Shown piece after piece: positions 49,641 through 62,600 of a stretch of DNA of 64,000 bases. Each line of letters opens with the position of its first letter. Position 1 is the stretch's first letter. The notes under the pieces are model-generated. The model saw nothing but the letters and a program-made list of their open reading frames with translations. It searched no databases and was not told where the DNA came from. A program made the position numbers and the translations under genes. The DNA comes from Isoperla grammatica (Eukaryota; Arthropoda; Insecta; Plecoptera; Perlodidae): positions 37,040,339 through 37,104,338 of the forward strand of contig OX246745.1 of assembly GCA_945910005.1 (NCBI GenBank), given 5' to 3'.

Positions 49641-50027
49641 CAATCAAAGAATAAACAATCAAAAAATAAACAACAATCAATGACAAAGAAGTTTCATTAA
49701 AGATATGTCTGTTGACCAAACACCTCAATACATACAATCAAAGAATAAACAACAATCAATGACAAAGAAGTTTCAACAAAGATATGTCTGTTGATCAAAC
49801 ACCTCAATACATACAATCAAAGAATAAACAACAATCAATGACAAAGAAGTTTCAACAAAGATATGTCTGTTGATCAAACACTTCAATACATACAATCAAA
49901 AAATAAACAACAATCAATGACAAAGAAGTTTCAACAAAGATGTGTCTGTTGATCAAACACCTTAATACATACAATCAAAGAATAAACAACAATTAATGAC
50001 AAAGAAGTTTCAACAAAGAGATATCAG
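49641..50027 (-). repeat. A satellite array 11, inverted
   Basis: 387 bp, identical in layout to A9 including the shortened first monomer and the CTGTTGACC variant (shared with A13; A9 reads CTGTTGATC). It starts the cleanest 8821-bp right-type unit. Confidence 0.95.
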
Positions 50028-50820
50028 TCGGTTTATTGGTTTGGCTGTAAAAAAATAATTTATGGTCACAAAATCAGCAAAATTCACCTTTTGGACACCC
50101 CTGGGTGCCACACCCACCACTGGCAATGTGACCAACAAGTCAAGTTCTACTCCAAATTTATCACTTTATCATAATATATAGGTCTACAATATTCCGCAGG
50201 GGGGAGGGGGAGTTTCCCTATGTGTGTACTGGTCTACGTAGTTTTCGCGCAACAATCGACCTCGCTCCCTCATTATCAATAAACCAGTAACCGATTTACT
50301 AGATTTGTCTTGAATCCTTTTTTCTATTGGGCATTTATCACATATTCACTCATCGCTTCAAACTGGAATACTGCCCTTAACGGGGTTTGTGGGCGATGGA
50401 AGAGGACTGGCCAGTAGGAAGAAGAGAGAAAGTAGAAAGTGGAATATTGATGAAGGCTACGTGCGATGAATACAGATTTAAAAAACTAGATGTTTAAAAA
50501 GTGCTCTCAAATATGCACCCATGACTCAAAAGAGGTCCTAATAATTCTCTTTCTGGCATAAGTTGTAATACCAGCCTAAATCGACCTTCCACTGGGGGCT
50601 TACTGGGGGCTAAAAAGGAGCCTACTAGGGGCCTACTAGGGGAAGGGCCCAAACACTGGGCAAGTTGCATCAATACTGTCTACGGACGTTATGGTGCTAT
50701 CTATGGTTCAGACATGGGAACTACGCTCTTGGAATGTGTATATGTGGGGAGATGATTTTCGAGTCCTGTTATGAGCCCGCGGAAGTCTATAACCAGCGAG
50801 GGCAATGTACGGGCCTACTA
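50028..50820 (-). repeat. C spacer module, copy 8, inverted, right subfamily
   Basis: 793 bp. It has CAGCAAAATTC where C7 has CAGAAAATTC, and AGTAGGAAGAAG like most left copies. It shares the right-subfamily diagnostic bases with C7 and C9. Confidence 0.94.
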
Positions 50821-53800
50821 ACTGACAGCCTGGCTCACAGAAGCAGCGTAGCATTGCACACTCACTACTATACTCACTACACATGTCCGGGCTTACTAGA
50901 CTGATTGTCTGGCTAACAGAAGCAGCGTAGCATTGCACACTCACTACTATACTCACTACACATGTCCGGGCTTACTAGACTGACAGCCTGGCTCACAGAA
51001 GCAGCGAAGCATTGCACACTCACTACTATACTCACTACACATGTCCGGGCTTACTAGACTGACAGCCTGGCTGACAGAAGCAGCGTAGCATTGCACACTC
51101 ACTCACTACTATACTCACTGCACATGTCCGGGCTTACTAGAATTACAGCCTGGCTCACAGAAGCAGCGTTGCATTGCACACTCACTCACTTCTATACTCA
51201 CTACACATGTCCGGGCCTACTAGACTGACAGAAGCAGCGTAGCATTGCACACTCACTCACTACTATACTCAATACACATAGCCGGGCTTACTAGACTGAC
51301 AGCCTGGCTGACAGAAGCAGCGTAGCATTGCACACTCACTCACTACCAAGTTTACTACACATGTCCGGGCCTACTAGACTGACAGAAGCAGCGTAGCATT
51401 GCACACTCACTCACTACTATACTCACTACACATGTCCGGGCTTACTAGACTCACAGCCTGGCTGACAGAAGCAGCGTAGCATTGCACACTCACTCACTAC
51501 TATACTCATTTCACTATCCGGGCTTACTAGACTGACAGCCTGGCTCACAGAAGCAGCGTAGCATTGCACACTCACAACTATACTCACTTCACATGTCCGG
51601 GCTTACTAGACTGACAGCCTGGCTTACAGAAGCAGCGTAGCATTGCACACTAACTTCTATACTCACTACACATGTCCGGGCTTACTAGACTGACAGCCTG
51701 GCTGACAGAAGCAGCGTAGCATTGTACACTCACTACTATACTCACTACACATGTCCGGGCTTACTTGACTGACAGCCTGGCTGACAGAAGAAGCGTAGCA
51801 TTGCACACTCACTTCTATACTCACTACACATATCCGGGCTTACTAGACTGACAGCCTGGCTGACAGAAGCAGCGTTGGATTCCACACTCACTCACTACTA
51901 TACTCACTACACATGTCTGGGCTTACTAGACTGACAGCCTGGCTAACAGAAGCAGCGTAGCATTGCACACTCACTTCTATACTCAGTACACATGTCCGGG
52001 CTTACGAGACTGACAGCCTGGCTGACAGAAGCAGCGTAGCATTGCACACTCACTACTATACTCACTGCACATGTCCGGGCTTACTAGACTGACAGCCTGG
52101 CTGACAGAAGCAGCGTAGCATTGCATACTCACTACTGTACTCACTACACATGTCCGGGCTTACTAGACTGACAGCCAGGCTCACAGAAGCAGCGTAGCAT
52201 TGCACACTCACTCACTACTGTACTCACTACACAAGGCCGGGCTTACTTGACTGACAGCCTGGCTGACAGAAACAGCGTAGCATTGCACACTTACAACTAT
52301 ACTCACTACACATGTCCGGGCTTACTAGACTGACAGCCTGGCTGACAGAAGCAGCGTAGCATTGCACAGTCACTACTATACTCACTACACATGTCCGGGC
52401 TTACTAGACTGACAGCCTGGCTGACAGAAGCAGCGTAGCATTGCAACTCACTCACTACTATACTCACAACACATGTCCGGGCTTTCTAGACTGACAGCCT
52501 GGCTGACAGAAGCAGCGTAGCATTGCGCACTCACTCACTACTATACTCACTACACATGTCAGGGCTTACTAGACTAAAAGCCTGGCTGACAGAAGCAGCG
52601 TAGCATTGCACACTTACTTCTATACTCACTACACATGGCCGGGCTTACTAAACTGACAGCCTGGCTGACATAAGCAGCGTAGCATTGCACACTCACACTA
52701 CTTTACTCACTACACATGTCCGGGCTTTCTAGACTGACAGCCTGGCTGACAGAAGCAGCGTAGCATTGCGCACTCACTCACTACTATACTCACTACACAT
52801 GTCCGGGCTTACTAGACTAAAAGCCTGGCTGACAGAAGCAGCGTAGCAATGCACACTTACTTATATACTCACTACACATGGCCGGGCTTACTAGACTGAC
52901 AGCCTGGCTGACATAAGCAGCGTAGCATTGCACACTCACACTACTTTACTCACTACACATGTCCGGGCTTATTTGACTGACAGCCTAGCTGACAGAAGCA
53001 GCGTAGCATTGCACACTCACTCACTACTATACTCACTTCACTATCCGGGCTTACTAGACTGACAGCCTGGCTCACAGAAGCAGCGTAGCATTGCACACTC
53101 ACAACTATACTCACTTCACATGTCCGGGCTTACTATACTGACAGCCTGGCTTACAGAAGCAGCGTAGCATTGCACACTAACTTCTATACTCACTACACAT
53201 GTCCGGGCTTACTAGACTGACAGCCTGGCTGACAGAAGCAGCGTAGCATTGCACACTCACTTCTATACTCACTACACATGTCCGGGCTTACTAGACTGAC
53301 AGCCTGGCTGACAGAAGCAGCGTAGCATTGCACAGTCACTACTATACTCACTACACATGGCCGGGCTTACTAGACTGACAGCCTGGCTCACAGAAGCAGC
53401 TTAGCATTGCACAGTCACTACTATACTCACTAGACATAGCCGGGCTTACTAGACTGACAGTCTCGCTCTAAGAAGCAGAGTAGCATTGCACACTCACTAC
53501 TATACTAACTACACATGTCCGCTTACTAGACTGACAGCCTGGCTGACAGAAGCAGCGTAGCATTGCACACTAACTTACTACTATACTCACTACACATGTC
53601 CGGGCTTACTAGACTGACAGCCTGGCTGACAGAAGCAGCGTAGCATTGCACACTCACTACTATACTCACTACACATGTCCAGGCTTACTAGACTGACAGC
53701 CTTGCTGACAGAAGCAGCGTAGCATTGCACACTCACTCACTTCTATACTCACTACACATGTTCGGGCTTACTAGACTGACAGCCTAGCTCACAGAAGCAG

Positions 53801-55327
53801 CGTAGCATTGCACACTCACTTCTATACTCACTACACATGTCCGGGCTTACAAGACTGACAGACTGGCTGACAGAAGCAGCGTAGCATTGCACACTCACTA
53901 CTATACTCACTACACATGTCCGGGCTTACTAGACTGACAGCCTGGCTGACAGAAGCAGCGTAGCATTGCACACTCACTCACTACTATACTCACTACACAT
54001 ATCCGGGCTTACTCGACTGACAGCCTGGCTCACAGAAGCAGCGTAGCATTGCACACTCACTACTATACTCACTTCACATGTCCGGGCTTACTAGACTGAC
54101 AGCCTGGCTCACAGAAGCAGCGTAGCATTACACACTCACTCCCTTCTATACTCACTACACATGTCCGGGCTTACTAGACTGACAGCCTGGCTCACAGAAG
54201 CAGCGTAGCATTGTACACTCAACTACTATACTCACTACACATGTCCGGGCTTACTAGACTGACAGCCTGGCTCACAGAAGCAGCGTAGCATTGCACAGTC
54301 ACTACTATACTCACTACACATGTCCGGGCTTACTAGACTGACAGCCTGGCTCACAGAAGCAGCGTAGCATTGCACACTCACTCACTTCTATCTTCACTAC
54401 ACATGTCCGGGCTTACTAGACTGACAGCCTGGCTCACAAAAGCAGCGTAGCATTGTACACTCACTACTATACTCACTACACATGTCCGGGCTTACTAGAC
54501 TGACAGCCTGGCTCACAGAAGCAGCGTAGAATTGCACACTCACTCACTTCTATACTCACTACACATGTCTGGGCTTACTAGACTGACAGCCTGGCTCACA
54601 GAAGCAGCGTAGCATTGTACACTCACTACTATACTCACTACACATGTCCGGGCTTACTAGACTGACAGCCTGGCTGACAGAAGCAGCGTAGCATTGCACA
54701 CTCACTACTATACTCACGACACTTGTCCGGGCTTACTAGAATGACAGCCTTGCTCACAGAAGAAGCGTAGCATTGCACACTCACTCACTTCTATACTCAC
54801 TACACATGTCCGGGCTTACTAGACTGACAGCCTGGCTCAAAGAAGCAGCGTAGCATTGCACACTCACTACTATACTCACAACACATGTCCGGGCTTACTA
54901 GACTGACAGCCTGGCTCACAGAAGCAGCGTAGCATTGTACACTCACTACTTTACTCACTTCACATGTCCGGGCTTACTAGACTGACAGCCTGGCTCACAG
55001 AAGCAGCGTAGCATTGCACACTCACTCACTTCTATACTCACTACACATGTCCGGGCTTACTAGACTGACAGCCTGGCTCACAGAAGCAGCGTAGCATTGT
55101 ACACTCACTACTATACTCACTACACATGTCTGGGCTTACTAGACTGACAGCCTGGCTGACAGAAGCAGCGTAGCATTGCACACTCACTACTATACTCACG
55201 ACACATGTCCGGGCTTACTAGAATGACAGCCTTGCTGACAGAAGCAGCGTAGCATTGCACACTCACTCAGTACTATACTCACTACACATGTCCGGGCTTA
55301 CTAGACTGACAGCCTGGCTGACAGAAG
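50821..55327 (-). repeat. B satellite array 11, inverted (about 56 monomers)
   Basis: 4507 bp. The C-proximal monomer carries GACTGATTGTCTGG, the reverse complement of the CCAGACAATCAGTC monomer that precedes C in the left half, so position-specific monomers survived the inversion. The middle matches the B9 segmental duplication, and the distal 2.3 kb matches distal B9 closely. It ends GACAGAAG/CAACAATC. Confidence 0.95.
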
Positions 55328-56386
55328 CAACAATCAATGACAAAGAAGATTCAACAAAGATATGGCTGTTGATCAAACACCTCAATACATACAATCAAAG
55401 AATAAACAACAATCAATGATAAGGAAGTTTCAACGAAGATATGTCTGTTGATCAAACACCTAAATACAAACAATCAAAGAATAAACAACAATCAATGACA
55501 AAGAAGTTTCAACAAAGATATGTCGGTTGATCAAACAACTCAATACATACAATCAAAGAATAAACAACAATCAATGACAAAGAAGTTTCAACGAAGATAT
55601 GTCTGTTGAACAAACACCTCAATACATACAATCAAAGAATAAACAACAATCAATGACAAAGAAGTTTCAACAAAGATATGTCTGTTGATCAAACACCTCA
55701 ATACATACAATCAAAGAAAAAACAACAATCAATGACAAGGAAGTTTCAACAAAGATATGTTTGTTGATCAAACACCTCAATACATACAATCAAAGAATAA
55801 ACAACAATCAATGACAAAGAAGTTTTAACAAAGATATGTCTGTTGATCAAACACCTCAATACATACAATCAAAGAATAAACAACAATCGATGACAAAGAA
55901 GTTTCAACGAAGATATGTCTGTTGATCAAACACCTCAATACATACAATCAAAGAATAAACAACAATCAATGACAAAGAAGTTTCAACAAAGAGATGTCAG
56001 TTGATCAAACAACTCAAAACATACAATCAAAGAATAAACAACAATCAATGACGAAGAAGTTTTAACGAAGATATGTCTGTTGATCAAACACCTCAATACA
56101 TACAATCAAAGAATAAACAACGATCAATGACAAAGAAGTTTCAACAAAGATATGTATGTTGATCAAACACCTCAATACATACAATCAAAGAATAAACAAC
56201 AATCAATGACAAAGAAGTTTTAACAAAGATATGTTTGTTGATCAAACACCTCAATACATACAATCAAAGAATAAACAACAATCAATGACAAAGAAGTTTC
56301 AACAAAGATATGTCTGTTGATTAAACACTTGAATACATACAATCAAAGAATAAACAACAATCAATGACAAAGAAGTTTCAACAAAG
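55328..56386 (-). repeat. A satellite array 12, inverted
   Basis: 1059 bp, collinear with A10, with single differences such as CAACGATCAATG near 56119. It begins with AAGATTCAACAAAG and ends at CAACAAAG against + B. Confidence 0.95.
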
Positions 56387-58461
56387 TGTCAGGCTGTGAG
56401 TCAAGTATGCCCGGACATGTGTAGTGAGTATAGTAGTGAGTAAGTGTGCAATGCTAAGCTGCTTCTGTCAGTCTAGTAGGCCCGGACATGTGTAGTGAGT
56501 ATAGAAGTGAGTAAGTGTGCAATGCTACGCTGCTTCTGTCAGCCAGGCTGTCAGTCTTGTAAGCCCGGCCATGTGTAGTGAGTATAGTAGTGAGTGAGTG
56601 TGCAATGCTACGCTGCTTCTGTCAGGCAGGCTGTCAGTCTAGTAAGCCCGGACATGTGTAGTGAGTACAGTAGTGAGTGTTCAATGCTACGCTGCTTCTG
56701 TGAGCCAGGCTGTTAGTCTAGTAAGCCCGGACATGTGTAGTGAGTATAGTAGTGAGTGTTCAATGCTACGCTACTTTTGTCAGCCAGGCTGTCAGTCTAG
56801 TTAGCCCGGACATGTGTAGTGAGTATAGTAGTGAGTGAGTGTGCAATGCTACGCTGCTTCTGTGAGCCAGGCTGTCAGTCTAGTAAGCCCGGACATGTAT
56901 AGTGAGTATAGAGTGACTGTGCAAATCTACGCTGCTTCTGTGAGCCAGGCTGTCAGTCTAGTAAGCCCTGCCATGTGTAGTGAGTATAGTAGTGACTGTG
57001 CAATGCTACGCTGCTTCTGTGAGCCCAGCTGTCAGTCAAGTAAGCCCTGACATGTGTAGTGAGTATAGTAGTGAATGTGTGCAATGCTACGCTGCTTCTG
57101 TCAGCCAAGCTGTCAGTCTAGTAAGCCCGGACATGTGTAGTGAGTATAGTAGTGAGATTGCAAGGCTACGCTGCTTTTGTGAGCCAGGCTGTCAATCAAG
57201 TAAGCCCGGACATGTGTAGTGAGTATAGTCGTGAGTGTGCAATGCTACGCTACTTCTGTCAGCCAGGCTGTCAGTCTAGTAAGCCCGGACATGTGAAGTG
57301 AGTACAGTAGTAAGTGTACAATACAACGCTGCTTCTGTGAGCCAGGCTGTCAGTCTAGTAAGCCCGGACATGTGTAGTGAGTACAGTCGTGAGTGTACAA
57401 TGCTACGCTGCTTCTGTGAGCCAGGCTGTCAGTCTTGTAAGCCCGGACATGTGCAGTGATTATAGTTGTGAGTGAGTGTGCAATGCTTCGCTGCTTCTGT
57501 CAGCCAGGCTGTCAGTCTAGTAAGCCCGGACATGTGTAGTGAGTATAGTAGTGAGTGTGCAATGCTACGCTGCTTCTGTGAGCCAGGCTGTCAGTCTAGT
57601 AAGCCCGGACATGTGCAGTGAGTGTAGTAGTGAGTGAGTGTGCAATGCTACGCTGCTTCTGTCAGCCAGGCTGTGAGTCTCGTAAGCCCGGACATGTGTA
57701 GTGAGTATAGTAGTGAGTGAGTGTGCAATGCTACGCTGCTTCTGTCAGCCAGGCTGTGAGTCTAGTAAGCCCGGACATGTGTTGTGAGTATAGTAGTGAG
57801 TAAGTGTGCAATGCTAAGCTGCTTCTGTCAGTCTAGTAGGCCCGGAATTGTGTAGTGAGTATAGTAGTGAGTAAGTGTGCAATGCTACGCTGCTTTTGTC
57901 AGCCTGGCTGTAAGTCTAGTAAGCCCGGCCATGTGTAGTGAGTATAGTAGTAAATATGCAATGCTACGCTGCTTCTGTGAGCCAGGCTGGCAGTCTAGTA
58001 AGGCCGGACATGTGTAGTGAGTATAGTAGTGAGTGAGTGTGCAATGCTTCGCTGCTTCTGTGAGCCAGGCTGTCAGTCTAGTAAGCCCGGACTTGTGTAG
58101 TGAGTATAGTAGTGAGTGTGCAATGCTACGCTGCTTCTGTGAGCAAGGCTGTCAGTCTAGTAAGCCCGGACATGTGCAGTGAGTATAGTAGTGAGTGAGT
58201 GTGCGATGCTACGCTGCTTCTGTCAGTGTAGTTGGCCCAGACATGTGTAGTGAGTATAGTAGTGAGTGAGTGTGCAATGCAACGCTGCTTCTGTCAGCCC
58301 GGCTGTCAGTCTAGTAAGCCCGGCCATGTGAAGTGAGTATAGTAGTGAGTGAGTGTGCAATGCTACGCTGCTTCTGTCAGCCAGGCTGTAAGTCTAGTAA
58401 GCCCGGACATGTGTATTGAGTATAATAGTGAGAGTGCAATGCTACGCTGCTTCTGTGGGTG
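56387..58461 (+). repeat. B satellite array 12, + oriented block of the second inverted unit
   Basis: 2075 bp, the full-length version of B10. It holds the three monomers missing there (GGACTTGTGTAG, GTGCGATGC, CAGTGTAGTTGGCCC), which are also present at the end of B8. It ends CTTCTGTGGGTG at the third copy of the B(+)/A(-) junction. Confidence 0.95.
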
Positions 58462-58848
58462 CAATCAAAGAATAAACAATCAAAAAATAAACAACAATCA
58501 ATGACAAAGAAGTTTCATTAAAGATATGTCTGTTGACCAAACACCTCAATACATACAATCAAAGAATAAACAACAATCAATGACAAAGAAGTTTCAACAA
58601 AGATATGTCTGTTGATCAAACACCTCAATACATACAATCAAAGAATAAACAACAATCAATGACAAAGAAGTTTCAACAAAGATATGTCTGTTGATCAAAC
58701 ACTTCAATGCATACAATCAAAAAATAAACAACAATCAATGACAAAGAAGTTTCAACAAAGATGTGTCTGTTGATCAAACACCTAAATACATACAATCAAA
58801 GAATAAACAACAATTAATGACAAAGAAGTTTCAACAAAGAGATATCAG
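58462..58848 (-). repeat. A satellite array 13, inverted
   Basis: 387 bp, the same length and junctions as A9 and A11. One private change is TTCAATGCATAC near 58707. Confidence 0.95.
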
Positions 58849-59641
58849 TCGGTTTATTGGTTTGGCTGTAAAAAAATAATTTATGGTCACAAAATCAGCA
58901 AAATTCACCTTTTGGACACCCCTGGGTGCCACACCCACCACTGGCAATGTGACCAACAAGTCAAGTTCTACTCCAAATTTATCACTTTATCATAATATAT
59001 AGGTCTACAATATTCCGCAGGGGGGAGGGGGAGTTTCCCTATGTGTGTACTGGTCTACGTAGTTTTCGCGCAACAATCGACCTCGCTCCCTCATTATCAA
59101 TAAACCAGTAACCGATTTACTAGATTTGTCTTGAATCCTTTTTTCTATTGGGCATTTATCACATATTCACTCATCGCTTCAAACTGGAATACTGCCCTTA
59201 ACGGGGTTTGTGGGCGATGGAAGAGGACTGGCCAGTAGGAAGAAGAGAGAAAGTAGAAAGTGGAATATTGATGAAGGCTACGTGCGATGAATACAGATTT
59301 AAAAAACTAGATGTTTAAAAAGTGCTCTCAAATATGCACCCATGACTCAAAAGAGGTCCTAATAATTCTCTTTCTGGCATAAGTTGTAATACCAGCCTAA
59401 ATCGACCTTCCACTGGGGGCTTACTGGGGGCTAAAAAGGAGCCTACTAGGGGCCTACTAGGGGAAGGGCCCAAACACTGGGCAAGTTGCATCAATACTGT
59501 CTACGGACGTTATGGTGCTATCTATGGTTCAGACATGGGAACTACGCTCTTGGAATGTGTATATGTGGGGAGATGATTTTCGAGTCCTGTTATGAGCCCG
59601 CGGAAGTCTATAACCAGCGAGGGCAATGTACGGGCCTACTA
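58849..59641 (-). repeat. C spacer module, copy 9, inverted, right subfamily
   Basis: 793 bp, essentially the same as C8 by eye and exactly 8821 bp downstream of it. The hairpin, CTACGTAG palindrome and G-run cluster are retained. Confidence 0.94.
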
Positions 59642-62600
59642 ACTGACAGCCTGGCTCACAGAAGCAGCGTAGCATTGCACACTCACTACTATACTCACTA
59701 CACATGTCCGGGCTTACTAGACTGATTGTCTGGCTAACAGAAGCAGCGTAGCATTGCACACTCACTACTATACTCACTACACATGTCCGGGCTTACTAGA
59801 CTGACAGCCTGGCTCACAGAAGCAGCGAAGCATTGCACACTCACTACTATACTCACTACACATGTCCGGGCTTACTAGACTGACAGCCTGGCTGACAGAA
59901 GCAGCGTAGCATTGCACACTCACTCACTACTATACTCACTGCACATGTCCGGGCTTACTAGACTTACAGCCTGGCTCACAGAAGCAGCGTTGCATTGCAC
60001 ACTCACTCACTTCTATACTCACTACACATGTCCGGGCCTACTAGACTGACAGAAGCAGCGTAGCATTGCACACTCACTCACTACTATACTCACTACACAT
60101 GTCCGGGCTTACTAGACTCACAGCCTGGCTGACAGAAGCAGCGTAGCATTGCACACTCACTCACTACTATACTCATTTCACTATCCGGGCTTACTAGACT
60201 GACAGCCTGGCTCACAGAAGCAGCGTAGCATTGCACACTCACAACTATACTCACTTCACATGTCCGGGCTTACTAGACTGACAGCCTGGCTTACAGAAGC
60301 AGCGTAGCATTGCACACTAACTTCTATACTCACTACACATGTCCGGGCTTACTAGACTGACAGCCTGGCTGACAGAAGCAGCGTAGCATTGTACACTCAC
60401 TACTATACTCACTACACATGTCCGGGCTTACTTGACTGACAGCCTGGCTGACAGAAGAAGCGTAGCATTGCACACTCACTTCTATACTCACTACACATAT
60501 CCGGGCTTACTAGACTGACTGCCTGGCTGACAGAAGCAGCGTTGGATTCCACACTCACTCACTACTATACTCACTACACATGTCTGGGCTTAATAGACTG
60601 ACAGCCTGGCTAACAGAAGCAGCGTAGCATTGCACACTCACTTCTATACTCAGTACACATGTCCGGGCTTACGAGACTGACAGCCTGGCTGACAGAAGCA
60701 GCGTAGCATTGCATACTCACTACTATACTCACTGCACATGTCCGGGCTTACTAGACTGACAGCCTGGCTGACAGAAGCAGCGTAGCATTGCATACTCACT
60801 ACTGTACTCACTACACATGTCCGGGCTTACTAGACTGACAGCCAGGCTCACAGAAGCAGCGTAGCATTGCACACTCACTCACTACTGTACTCACTACACA
60901 AGGCCGGGCTTACTTGACTGACAGCCTGGCTGACAGAAACAGCGTAGCATTGCACACTTACAACTATACTCACTACACATGTCCGGGCTTACTAGACTGA
61001 CAGCCTGGCTGACAGAAGCAGCGTAGCATTGCACAGTCACTACTATACTCACTACACATGTCCGGGCTTACTAGACTGACAGCCTGGCTGACAGAAGCAG
61101 CGTAGCATTGCAGCTCACTCACTACTATACTCACAACACATGTCCGGGCTTTCTAGACTGACAGCCTGGCTGACAGAAGCAGCGTAGCATTGCGCACTCA
61201 CTCACTACTATACTCACTACACATGTCAGGGCTTACTAGACTAAAAGCCTGGCTGACAGAAGCAGCGTAGCATTGCACACTTACTTCTATACTCACTACA
61301 CATGGCCGGGCTTACTTAACTGACAGCCTGGCTGACATAAGCAGCGTAGCATTGCACACTCACACTACTTTACTCACTACACATGTCCGGGCTTTCTAGA
61401 CTGACAGCCTGGCTGACAGAAGCAGCGTAGCATTGCGCACTCACTCACTACTATACTCACTACACATGTCCGGGCTTACTAGACTAAAAGCCTGGCTGAC
61501 AGAAGCAGCGTAGCAATGCACACTTACTTCTATACTCACTACACATGGCCGGGCTTACTAGACTGACAGCCTGGCTGACATAAGCAGCGTAGCATTGCAC
61601 ACTCACACTACTTTACTCACTACACATGTCCGGGCTTATTTGACTGACAGCCTAGCTGACAGAAGCAGCGTAGCATTGCACACTCACTCACTACTATACT
61701 CACTACACATGTCCGGGCTTACTAGACTCACAGCCTGGCTGACAGAAGCAGCGTAGCATTGCACACTCACTACTATACTCACTACACATGTCCGGGCTTA
61801 CTAGACTGACAGCCTGGCTCACAGAAGCAGCGTAGCATTGCACTCTCACTACTATACTCACTACACATGTCCGGGCTTACTTGACTGACAGCCTGGCTCA
61901 CAGAAGCAGCGTAGCATTGCACACTCACTACTATACTCACTACACATGTCCGGGCTAACTAGACTTACAGCCTGGCTGACAGAAGCAGCGTAGCATTGCA
62001 CACTTACTACTATACTCACTACACATGTCCGGGCTTACTAGACTGACAGCCTGGCTCACAGAAGCAGCGTCACATTGCACACTCACTCACTACTATACTC
62101 ACTACACATGTCTGGGCTTACTAGACTTACAGCCTGGCTGACAGAAACAGCGTAGCATTGCACACTCACTCACTACTATACTCACTACACATGGCCGGGC
62201 TTACAAGCCTGACAGCCAGGCTGACAGAAGCAGCGTAGCATTGCACACTTACTCACTACTATACTCACTACACATGTCCGGGCCTACTAGACTGACCGCC
62301 TGGCTCACAGTAGCAGCGTAGCATTGAACACTCACTACTGTACTCACTAGGCATGTCCGGGCTTACTAGACTGACAGCCTGGCTCACAGAAGCAGCGTAG
62401 CATTGCACACTCACTTCTATACTCACTACACATGTCCGGGCTTACAAGACTGACAGACTGGCTGACAGAAGCAGCGTAGCATTGCACACTCACTACTATA
62501 CTCACTACACATGTCCGGGCTTACTAGACTGACAGCCTGGCTGACAGAAGCAGCGTAGCATTGCACACTCACTACTATACTCACTACACATGTCCGGGCT

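Larger units (their letters stand above)
49641..58461 (-). repeat. Right-type higher-order unit, 8821 bp: A-C-B-A (inverted) plus B (+)
   Basis: The five modules sum exactly (387 + 793 + 4507 + 1059 + 2075). The preceding unit (36335-49640, 13306 bp) and the following partial unit (58462 on) have the same order and breakpoints. Each unit contains B in both orientations around a 1059-bp A block, so it is internally an imperfect inverted repeat. Confidence 0.9.
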
